In this document: piece after piece, positions 34,391-41,435 of the stretch
Numbering within the stretch: position 1 is the first letter of the stretch
How the letters are laid out: each line of letters opens with the position of its first letter
Source of the DNA: Psychrobacillus mangrovi
GTDB taxonomy: Bacteria > Bacillota > Bacilli > Bacillales_A > Planococcaceae
DNA: 64,000 bases
Direction: 5' to 3'
NCBI RefSeq assembly: GCF_037104765.1
Contig: NZ_JBAWSY010000002.1
Coordinates: 124,001-188,000, forward strand
The notes under the pieces: model-generated
What the model was told of the DNA's origin: nothing
The model's database searches: none
Seen by the model: only the letters and a program-made list of their open reading frames with translations
Position numbers and translations under genes: made by a program

Positions 34391-35158
34391 TTACATCACC
34401 AAACTCCACCATTTCGCCTTTTCTGGTTCTTTCGGCTCTAAAATGATTACTTCTTCGTTTTCTACGATTCTTGCATTATTTTCAAGAAAAATGTCGACTG
34501 CATCTAATCTTTTATGTTTTTCTAAATAACTTAAACCTTTATCAAACAACAAAGGACGGGTTTTCGTGTTATGAACGTCAGAACCGTACGTATGCACTAA
34601 ATTTGCATCAACCAATTGTAATGAAAGCTTTTGGATATTTCTACCAAAATGACCAGATAAACTTCCTGCAGTAATTTGAGCAATTGCACCATGGTTAATT
34701 AATTTCAACAACCTACTTGGTTTTTCAGCAATCGCTCTATTTCTTTCAGGGTGTGCAATAATTGGTACTTTATTTAAATTCAAAATTTCTTGAATAATTT
34801 TAACAGTATAAACAGGAACGCTACTTGTGGGTAGCTCCAGTAAAACATATTTTGATTTTGCCAGTGTAAGAGCGTCTTCGCTCTTCAATCTTTCAATGGT
34901 AGAATCTTGTATTCTAATTTCTTGGCCGGAATGAATATTAATTGAAAGATTCTGTTTTTCCATCTCGTTCTTTAATAACTCTATTTTTTCTAATACAGTA
35001 TTTTTCGACACATCATAATGAGGATTATAAGCGTGAGATGTTGATATAATATCTGTTATTCCCTCCTTCAACGCCTGCTTAATAAGCTCAATTGATTCTA
35101 TTAAAGTACCGGGCCCATCATCTACACCCGGGAGAATATGCGCATGTATATCAACCAT
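34391..35158 (-). CDS. tyrosine-protein phosphatase, CpsB/CapC (YwqE) family
   Basis: A 255-residue PHP-type metallophosphatase that removes phosphate from the partner tyrosine kinase. It starts MVDIHAHILPGVDDGPGT, the metal-binding His pair and DDG motif; STSHAYNPHYD, IAHPERNRAIAEKP and YGSDVHNTKTR supply the remaining ligands. AAGGGG precedes the ATG. It is downstream of the kinase (64-nt gap), in the standard CpsC-CpsD-CpsB order of Gram-positive capsule regulation. Confidence 0.92.
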   Translation of the reverse strand: MVDIHAHILPGVDDGPGTLIESIELIKQALKEGITDIISTSHAYNPHYDVSKNTVLEKIELLKNEMEKQNLSINIHSGQEIRIQDSTIERLKSEDALTLAKSKYVLLELPTSSVPVYTVKIIQEILNLNKVPIIAHPERNRAIAEKPSRLLKLINHGAIAQITAGSLSGHFGRNIQKLSLQLVDANLVHTYGSDVHNTKTRPLLFDKGLSYLEKHKRLDAVDIFLENNARIVENEEVIILEPKEPEKAKWWSLVM

Positions 35159-35222
35159 TTTTTATTACCCCTTTTTCCTATAATATAAACAAAAAAAAGA
35201 ACGAATAGGCAATTTTACCCAA

Positions 35223-35936
35223 TCATTCTGCACTTGCGTAATATTGATAGTAATAATGGTCCTTATTGAGTTCAAAATTATTTAGGACCACCCCAATAAT
35301 GTTTGCATTAGAAGAAACAAGTGATTCTTTTGCTTTTACTAAACCCGTCTTTTCCGTTTCACCCGCATTTAATACTAAAATGGTTCCATCACATTTATTT
35401 GAAAGTATTTGGGCATCTGCTACAGATAATACAGGAGGCGCGTCAAAAATAATCACATCAAAATGCGCCTTCATTTCTTCAAGCAATCTCTCCATAGTTT
35501 TAGAGCCAATCAGCTCGGCTGGATTGGGTGGAATTGGTCCACATGTAATAATTTTCAGGTTTTCAATTTCACTTGGTTTTACTACATCTATCATATTCTC
35601 TTGACGAGTTAATAGGCTAGAAAGACCTAAAGTATTTGTTAGATGGAATGTGTAATGAACAGTCGGCTTGCGCATGTCCGCATCCACTAAAAGAACTTTT
35701 TTACCTTCTTGCGCGAACACAACTGCTGTATTAGCAGCTACTGTAGACTTCCCTTCCCCTGGAGAGGTAGAAGTAAAAATAAAAGTTTTCAATTCCTTGT
35801 CAGGCATAGAAAAGTTTATATTTGTTCGTAGAGTTCTAAATTGCTCTGAAACTATTGATCTTGTATTTTCTTCAGTAGTAACAAGCTTTCGTGCTGCAGT
35901 TTGAATTGCATGTTTCTGTTTCTTTTTCCCTGCCAT
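35223..35936 (-). CDS. tyrosine-protein kinase, CpsD/CapB (YwqD) family
   Basis: A 237-residue BY-kinase. It has Walker A in STSPGEGKSTVAANTAVVFA (about residue 55), Walker A' in LLVDADMRKPTVHY and Walker B in FDAPPVLSVADAQIL. The C-terminal tyrosine cluster (DHYYYQYYASAE) is the autophosphorylation tail that controls chain length and export. It is cytoplasmic and depends on the adjacent membrane activator, 6 nt upstream. The Bacillus ywqCDE order is conserved here. Confidence 0.93.
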   Translation of the reverse strand: MAGKKKQKHAIQTAARKLVTTEENTRSIVSEQFRTLRTNINFSMPDKELKTFIFTSTSPGEGKSTVAANTAVVFAQEGKKVLLVDADMRKPTVHYTFHLTNTLGLSSLLTRQENMIDVVKPSEIENLKIITCGPIPPNPAELIGSKTMERLLEEMKAHFDVIIFDAPPVLSVADAQILSNKCDGTILVLNAGETEKTGLVKAKESLVSSNANIIGVVLNNFELNKDHYYYQYYASAE

Positions 35937-35942
35937 ATGTAA

Positions 35943-36668
35943 TCACCGCTTTCTTCTTGGTTTTACTTTAACTTTTGAGTTCATATTATCTTTTTCTGAA
36001 ATTGGACTGATCAAACCAAGTATAGGTAAATTTAATAGATCTTCGACATCTTGTTCATTTTTCACTGTAGTATCTAAGTATTCTAATAGGAATGCAATAC
36101 CTACTCCCAGCATGAGTCCTATAACAGCTGCAATCGCCATATTTAACATAGGATCTGGTTTAACAGGTGAAGGATTTTCTCCCAACAAAGCAGGGGTTAA
36201 TATACTTACATTATTTACATTCATTAAATTTGTTATTTCTCTTTGAAAAACGGATGCAGTCGTATTGGCAATATCCACTGCTTTATGTGGATTAGCATCT
36301 TGTACCGTAATATTCACTACCTGAGACTCTTGTTCATTTTTTACAGTAATTTGATTGGTTAAAGCTGCAGGCGTAGTATCCAAGTCTAACTCTTCTATTA
36401 CTTTGGATAAGATTGCCGGACTCTTAATGATTACATTATATGTATTGATCAGCTGCAAGTTCGTTTCTATGTCTTGAGAGTTTAATGTTGTTACATCTAC
36501 TTTTTCTTGATTAACTAAAATTTGAGTAGAGGATTGATAAATTGGGGTTAAAACAAAAAAGCTAATAACTCCAGCAACCGCAACAGCTAGGAATGTTGTT
36601 AATAAGATTAATAACATTCTTTTTTTCAGTGTTTTAAATAAATCTTGGAGGCTTATAGTCTCTTCCAT
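35943..36668 (-). CDS. capsule chain-length regulator / kinase activator, CpsC/CapA (YwqC) family
   Basis: A 241-residue Wzz-type membrane protein with two membrane helices, near residues 20-43 (MLLILLTTFLAVAVAGVISF) and 170-190 (MLNMAIAAVIGLMLGVGIAF), and an extracellular loop between them. The proline-rich PSPVKPDP sits just before the second helix, as expected. The C-terminal tail (PILGLISPI, then basic residues) contacts the kinase. AAAAGGAGT is spaced for the ATG at 36666-36668; an upstream ATG would add 17 residues without a site. Confidence 0.9.
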   Translation of the reverse strand: MEETISLQDLFKTLKKRMLLILLTTFLAVAVAGVISFFVLTPIYQSSTQILVNQEKVDVTTLNSQDIETNLQLINTYNVIIKSPAILSKVIEELDLDTTPAALTNQITVKNEQESQVVNITVQDANPHKAVDIANTTASVFQREITNLMNVNNVSILTPALLGENPSPVKPDPMLNMAIAAVIGLMLGVGIAFLLEYLDTTVKNEQDVEDLLNLPILGLISPISEKDNMNSKVKVKPRRKR

Positions 36669-36709
36669 TAAATTAAAAACTCCTTTTAATTCATCAATTA
36701 TTTTGTCAT

Positions 36710-36718
36710 AGTATATCA
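36710..36718 (-). promoter_or_regulatory. extended -10 promoter element upstream of the kinase module
   Basis: The minus strand reads TGATATACT, an extended -10 (TGn plus TATACT), 42 nt upstream of the cpsC-like start. No good -35 is visible at 17 nt, so this is tentative. Confidence 0.35.
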
Positions 36719-36812
36719 CATATTGTCATTTTACGTCTTTTTGAAGAATATGCTATCCACGGGAAGTATGATATTCATTAGAATCTTAAGTAGGAGTTAA
36801 GGTGGAGTTAAG

Positions 36813-36905
36813 ATGAAAGTTAGTCGTATTATTGTACCCACGGATTTAGACAAGCTGAATATTCTTACTTATATTAAGTTATTTATTATGGAAGATAAAT
36901 TGTAA
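36813..36905 (+). CDS. possible 30-codon small gene or 5' remnant
   Basis: GGTGGAG is spaced 8-10 nt before an ATG that opens a 30-codon frame starting MKVSRIIVPTDLDKLN and ending MEDKL. It is amphipathic with no membrane segment or signal. It could be a genuine small protein, or the surviving start of a larger gene. The only plus-strand terminator nearby is at 37121, 216 nt further on. I recognise no family. Confidence 0.3.
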   Translation: MKVSRIIVPTDLDKLNILTYIKLFIMEDKL

Positions 36906-37120
36906 TCTCGTAGAGAATGAAACCAAAAGTAGTCCTTTATTCTCTATGTGAAACTACTGAAAAAGAGGATATTTTACCACCTAAATGAAATATTATAATT
37001 TCATTAGAAAAACTGAACAAATATTAATTCTGTATGTAGTTTTAGTAAACTTTAAGAAATTGAATAATATGAAATCAATAGCCTGGCTAATTTATTTAAC
37101 TTTTCAAGGTATTTCTTAGC

Positions 37121-37152
37121 GAGTATGTGAACGAAATGTCGTTCACATACTC
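37121..37152 (+). terminator. strong terminator hairpin
   Basis: A perfect 14-bp stem (GAGTATGTGAACGA) with an AATG loop, followed by CCTTTTTG on the plus strand. The only plus-strand candidate it could serve is the small frame at 36813-36905, so a transcript from there is plausible. Confidence 0.7.
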
Positions 37153-37169
37153 CCTTTTTGTCTGGCACC

Positions 37170-37296
37170 GTTGATTTCCGTTCCAGGCGGACGCTTTCCG
37201 CCGGCATGGCTTCAGCCGCTTCCTTCACTACGTTCAGTCCAGGGTCTTCAGCTCACGCTATTCCGGCTGGAGTCGCCGCCTGAAACGTAAATCAAC
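37170..37296. repeat. Bacillaceae-type dispersed repeat (MITE-like)
   Basis: A 127-bp, locally GC-rich block with terminal inverted repeats GTTGATTTCCGTTCCAGGCGG and CCGCCTGAAACGTAAATCAAC and the internal ACGCTTTCCGCCGGCATGGC and GGGTCTTCAGCTC. This closely resembles a repeat found many times in Bacillus and relatives. It contains no gene. Its base composition differs sharply from the flanks. Confidence 0.75.
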
Positions 37297-37439
37297 TATA
37301 GTGTACTTTCAATTAAACCTTTCTTCTATAACATCGCTTTCCTAAGTAATAAATTAGAGTAAATACAAGTGCCCCCATGATTTCAACTTAAGAAACTCTA
37401 CATTAAGTCCATTCACGAGTATTAACAAATAGACAAAGA

Positions 37440-37483
37440 AATAAGGCACTTACTGTTCAAAATGGAACAGTAAGTGCCTTATT
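37440..37483 (-). terminator. strong terminator downstream of the 37593 gene
   Basis: A perfect 19-bp stem (AATAAGGCACTTACTGTTC) with a 6-nt loop. On the minus strand it is followed by TTTCTTTG. It lies 110 nt after the stop at 37593. Confidence 0.75.
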
Positions 37484-37592
37484 CTTACTCAAAAAACAAT
37501 TACGTCATTTAAAACGTAAGCTTTTAAGTGCAAATACTAATTTCGAGTTTTTCAGTGCCACCAAGTTTGAGCTGAGTGATTTTTGAGATTTA

Positions 37593-38321
37593 TCATTTAC
37601 CAAGAGCTTTACTCATTATACTATCACGACGTGCTTTTTTAGTAGCTTCGTATTCGTCCTTAAGGCTTTGCGCATATGATTCGTCATATCCATTAGCTGA
37701 AAGATCGTTTTCAACAGCAGTTAACACTGCTTCGAAAATTGTATCTGTACTTCCTTCTAAATCTTTTGCTGCAGTCATGTATTTATTGTAGAAATAACCA
37801 TAATCAATACTTTCACCATTTGCTTTCTTATCTTTGTACTCCTTCATCGCGCGTCCAGTAAGTGCATTGATTTTAGAGTCTGCTTGCGTTTCTAGTCCTT
37901 CCAACGCTGGTCTGTACTTATCTTTAACCACTGCAACAGTTTGCTTTTCTGCTGAATCTGTTTTTCCTGTTGAAGCGTTTTTATCACTCGTTGAACTATT
38001 ATTATTGTTGGTTGTACTTGGCGGAGTAACCCCGGCAGTCTTTCCTTCTAACTTTTCTTCATTCGAAGTTGCATTAGTTGTAATCTTATCATTTTCTTCC
38101 GTTGATTCTGATGTTCCAGTTTCTTTTTTGATTTCACCGTTCTCGTCTATTATTATAGTACTTCCATCCGGCAACTCTACTTTATAAGGATCAGCGATAA
38201 TTTCCTTCACTTCTTCATCCGCCACATCATATTCCTTAAACTTAAACATATAGAGCAAGTAAACTCCTGCACCAAGTATAATCACCACTGCTGCTATTAA
38301 AAAGATTTTAAGTTTCTTCAT
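37593..38321 (-). CDS. membrane-anchored protein of unknown function
   Basis: A 242-residue protein with one N-terminal membrane helix (IFLIAAVVIILGAGVYLLYM) that probably exposes the rest outside. After a short folded stretch (YKVELPDGSTIIIDENGEI), residues about 75-125 are a Ser/Thr/Asn-rich linker (TPPSTTNNNNSSTSDKN). The C-terminal 110 residues look helical and charged (KDKYRPALEGLETQADSKI onward). AAAGGGG places the start at the ATG at 38319-38321. No family is recognised. It sits beside the wall-binding proteins and may be an envelope accessory. Confidence 0.7.
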   Translation of the reverse strand: MKKLKIFLIAAVVIILGAGVYLLYMFKFKEYDVADEEVKEIIADPYKVELPDGSTIIIDENGEIKKETGTSESTEENDKITTNATSNEEKLEGKTAGVTPPSTTNNNNSSTSDKNASTGKTDSAEKQTVAVVKDKYRPALEGLETQADSKINALTGRAMKEYKDKKANGESIDYGYFYNKYMTAAKDLEGSTDTIFEAVLTAVENDLSANGYDESYAQSLKDEYEATKKARRDSIMSKALGK

Positions 38322-38404
38322 AGAATTCCCCTTTATTTTCATAAGTATCGTAATTTTAACATGAAGAACAAAAGATTAATAGTAGAAATTGTCAAAATAT
38401 GAAG

Positions 38405-38441
38405 AAAATCCCTTCATTAGTTGTCTATATGAAGGGATTTT
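38405..38441 (-). terminator. terminator downstream of the first SbsC-like gene
   Basis: A 13-bp stem (AAAATCCCTTCAT / ATGAAGGGATTTT) with an 11-nt loop and a T-rich tail on the minus strand, 16 nt after the stop at 38457. Confidence 0.75.
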
Positions 38442-38456
38442 TGTCGAAAATTATAC

Positions 38457-39587
38457 TTATTCAAATGTAATAGAAAAGTTTACATCAAAAGCAGAACCAT
38501 TGTTTACTGTTAAAGGAAGTACAACTGTTTTCCCTTTCAGATCTACAAGCGAATCTGCTCCTCCAAACTCAGATAGAAGAAAAGCAACAGCTTCAATTGA
38601 TGTAGGATTATAGCCGTTTATTTTCGTCACGCCTAGTAGAGTATTGAATGTCGGGAAGAATCCTTTACCTGGAACATCCATTAGCGGTAAATCTTGTTTC
38701 ACTGAAACAGTTAAAGAATTAGAACCAGTTGTTGCTGCCGTTACACTTTCAGCCAAATTTGCATTTAGCGCTGTGACTAATGCAGCTATTTTCGTATCAA
38801 ATACCTGTTGTTGAGTCAAAGTACCGTCAATTGCCGCTTTCACTTCAGCTACTTCTTCTAACAATGTAGCAACAAGCTTGTTTGTAGAAGCACTTGGAAG
38901 ACGATCTAATAGTGCTTCAATTTCTGCAAATTCTTTTTTAGCTTCATCCATTTTATTTTCTGCTATCAAAGATTTTATTTCTACCGTTTTCATGTATATT
39001 GTAACAGGTACCATTAACTCATTACGTTTTGCATCAGCAGGTTTTTTATACTCCGCTAATATTAGATCACGAGCCGCTTTACCTGAAAAGCGGTACAAAA
39101 TTGCTGTTCTACTTTTTAATTGGACAGATAATTTATGGTATGCTTTTTCGACTGCAGCAAGGTCATTTCTAGACTCTGCAGCCTCAATTTCATTCATAAT
39201 TGGTACTAAATATTTTGTTGCATAGTTATACGCATCAATATATGGAACCAATCCTCCTGAAATCTTTTGGTTGTAAAGCGTATCAATTTCTTTCAAATTC
39301 TTATTTTTTTGAGAAGAGGAAAGTTTAGAAGAAGCTACCGCTTTTCTAGTAAGTTGATAGTTTTTCTTTGCACTGTTTAAAGCAGGATATAATGAGCTGC
39401 TTGGTGCAAGATTCCCATCCAATGAGCGATACACATAGTGGGTTGTAGCTTTGTTCAATTCCGACTTCACCTTGTTCACCTGTTGATCAACTGAAGTAGA
39501 AGCTCCGTTTGCAACGGTTGAGAAAGATAATACTGAAGTCGTTAATAATGCTGCTGCTGTTGCCTGTTTGATTAAACGTTTGCTCAT
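38457..39587 (-). CDS. secreted protein with SbsC-type N-terminal wall-binding region, paralog 1
   Basis: A 376-residue secreted protein with a Sec signal (residues 1-29, ending VANGAS). Residues about 30-235 are helical and match the N-terminal secondary-cell-wall-polymer-binding part of the S-layer protein SbsC: PYIDAYNYATKYLVPIMNEI, EKAYHKLSVQLKSRTAILYR, then FSGKAARDLI and PVTIYMK. The last 110 residues form a separate domain (TGSNSLTVSVKQDLPLMDVP, GKGFFPTFNTLLGVTKINGY) shared with the next gene and unknown to me. AAAGGAGG precedes the ATG. It probably coats or binds the wall. Confidence 0.78.
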   Translation of the reverse strand: MSKRLIKQATAAALLTTSVLSFSTVANGASTSVDQQVNKVKSELNKATTHYVYRSLDGNLAPSSSLYPALNSAKKNYQLTRKAVASSKLSSSQKNKNLKEIDTLYNQKISGGLVPYIDAYNYATKYLVPIMNEIEAAESRNDLAAVEKAYHKLSVQLKSRTAILYRFSGKAARDLILAEYKKPADAKRNELMVPVTIYMKTVEIKSLIAENKMDEAKKEFAEIEALLDRLPSASTNKLVATLLEEVAEVKAAIDGTLTQQQVFDTKIAALVTALNANLAESVTAATTGSNSLTVSVKQDLPLMDVPGKGFFPTFNTLLGVTKINGYNPTSIEAVAFLLSEFGGADSLVDLKGKTVVLPLTVNNGSAFDVNFSITFE

Positions 39588-39982
39588 GTTTTTTCCTCCT
39601 TTACATTTAGGTAGATTGTTGAGATATTACCAGTATCTATCAACAGATTTATATTACTATTTAATAAAAATCTATTCAACTTAATGTTAATAAGTATTTA
39701 GAAAAATTCATAAAAAATATCTAAAGTCTCATAAAATACATTGAATTATAGATTTTTACAGGATTAAAGTAGAGTGCAATTATAAATTCAAGAGATTATT
39801 TATCATTCTTTTATTTCCTTTAATGTAGTTATAATTTCTTTTTTTATTATTAAATTTTCAAACAATATTATCTTCTTTTCTTTCATGTAAATAATTATTA
39901 TTGCGAAAGAGGTTAAAATACTGAAGGTTATATGTTGAAGGGCATTAATGGCATTTTTTAAGAGAACGTCTTAACAGAAAAA

Positions 39983-40012
39983 ATCCCCTTAACTATTTAA
40001 AATTAAGGGGAT
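39983..40012 (-). terminator. terminator of SbsC-like paralog 2
   Basis: A perfect 10-bp stem (ATCCCCTTAA / TTAAGGGGAT) with a 10-nt loop and TTTTTCTG after it on the minus strand, 41 nt beyond the stop at 40053. Confidence 0.78.
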
Positions 40013-40052
40013 CACTATACTAATAGTTTGCTACTAAAAAATTACTGTATCA

Positions 40053-41192
40053 TCACTGAAATGTAATTGTGAAGTCAACATTTAATGGTGAACCATTATT
40101 TACTGTTACTGGCAGGCTAACATTTTTCCCTTTAAGATCAGCAAGTGAATCTACTCCGACAAACTTTGTTTGAAGGAAAGATACTGCTTCAGCTGATGCA
40201 GGTTCGAAGCCATTAATATGTGTTACTCCTAGTTGTGTATTAAATGTTGTAAAGAAACCTTGTCCTAAAAAAACAACAATCGGTAAATCATTATTTATCG
40301 TTACAGTTAATGAATTAGTACCAGTTGTTGATGCTGTTGCGATATTCGAAAAATTCGGGGTAGTGTTAAGTTCCGTTACTAAGCTTTCAACTTTTGTTGT
40401 AAGTATTTCTTGTTGAGCTGATGTAGAAATGCCATCAATTGCTGTTTTTACTTTCTTCACTTCTTCTAATAATGCAGCTACAAACTTGTTAGTTGAAGCA
40501 TTTGGAAGACGATTTAGTAACGCATCGATTTCTGCGTACAAAGCTATTGCTTCTGCATTCTTACCATTAGCCAACAGGTCATTTATTTTTACAATTTTCA
40601 TATAGATTGTCACAGGAACCATAAGTTCATCTCGTTTAGAATCTGCTGTTTTTTTATAATTATCTAACAATAAATCACGAGCTGCTTTACCTGAAAAACG
40701 GTACAAAATTGCGGATCTACCCTTCAATTGATAAGACAATTTATGATATTCTTTCTCTACAGTTGCGAAATCATTTCGGCTTTCCGCAGCATTTATTTCA
40801 TTCAAAATTGGCACCAAATATTTTGTTGCATAATTATAAGCATCAATATAAGGTATTAAACCTCTTGAGATCTTTTCATTGTACAAAGTATCAAGTTCTT
40901 TTATTTTTGATTGCTTTTGTGCAGATGAAAGATTTGATGTACTTACAACATTTCTCGTTTTTTGATAGTTTATCTTTGCACTATTTAAGGCTTGATATAA
41001 TTTACTACTCGGTACAAGTTGCCCATTTAATGCAGGATTTACATAGTGGGTAGTACCTCTGTTTAGTTCCGCTTTCACCTTGTTAATAGATTGATCGACT
41101 GACGTGTTCGCTGAGGTAACTGATGAAAATGATAAAACCGAAGATGTTAACAATACTGCTGCTGCCGTTTGTTTCCAAAATCTTTTTCCCAT
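40053..41192 (-). CDS. secreted protein with SbsC-type N-terminal wall-binding region, paralog 2
   Basis: A 379-residue paralog of the preceding downstream gene with the same plan: a signal peptide (to about residue 28), an SbsC-like helical region (PYIDAYNYATKYLVPILNEI, YHKLSYQLKGRSAILYRFSG, KAARDLLL) and the same unknown C-terminal domain (TGTNSLTVTINNDLPIVVFL, GQGFFTTFNTQLGVTHINGF). Similarity runs end to end, so they arose by tandem duplication, but each has its own terminator and ribosome binding site. Expression may therefore differ. No LPXTG or SLH motif is present; wall attachment would be non-covalent. Confidence 0.78.
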   Translation of the reverse strand: MGKRFWKQTAAAVLLTSSVLSFSSVTSANTSVDQSINKVKAELNRGTTHYVNPALNGQLVPSSKLYQALNSAKINYQKTRNVVSTSNLSSAQKQSKIKELDTLYNEKISRGLIPYIDAYNYATKYLVPILNEINAAESRNDFATVEKEYHKLSYQLKGRSAILYRFSGKAARDLLLDNYKKTADSKRDELMVPVTIYMKIVKINDLLANGKNAEAIALYAEIDALLNRLPNASTNKFVAALLEEVKKVKTAIDGISTSAQQEILTTKVESLVTELNTTPNFSNIATASTTGTNSLTVTINNDLPIVVFLGQGFFTTFNTQLGVTHINGFEPASAEAVSFLQTKFVGVDSLADLKGKNVSLPVTVNNGSPLNVDFTITFQ

Positions 41193-41388
41193 AATACTCC
41201 TCCTCTTGTGAATTTAGTCGTTGAGAAATTATCAATATATTTCAACAATTCTATAATACTATCTAACTTTCTATTCTTCAACTTTTAACTCGCTATAATT
41301 TTACATTTTTCGATAAAATCCTATTATAGACAAAAGAAAAAATGGGAATATAATCAAGATTTCTATGCATTTATCCACCACAAAAAAA

Positions 41389-41425
41389 CTGACCAAAAGA
41401 TTACCTCAGTAATCTTTTGAGTCAG
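41389..41425 (-). terminator. terminator of the CpdB-fusion gene
   Basis: A long stem (CTGACTCAAAAGATTAC against GTAATCTTTTGGTCAG, one bulge) and a run of seven T on the minus strand, 11 nt after the stop. Confidence 0.85.
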
Positions 41426-41435
41426 CTTCTTCATT

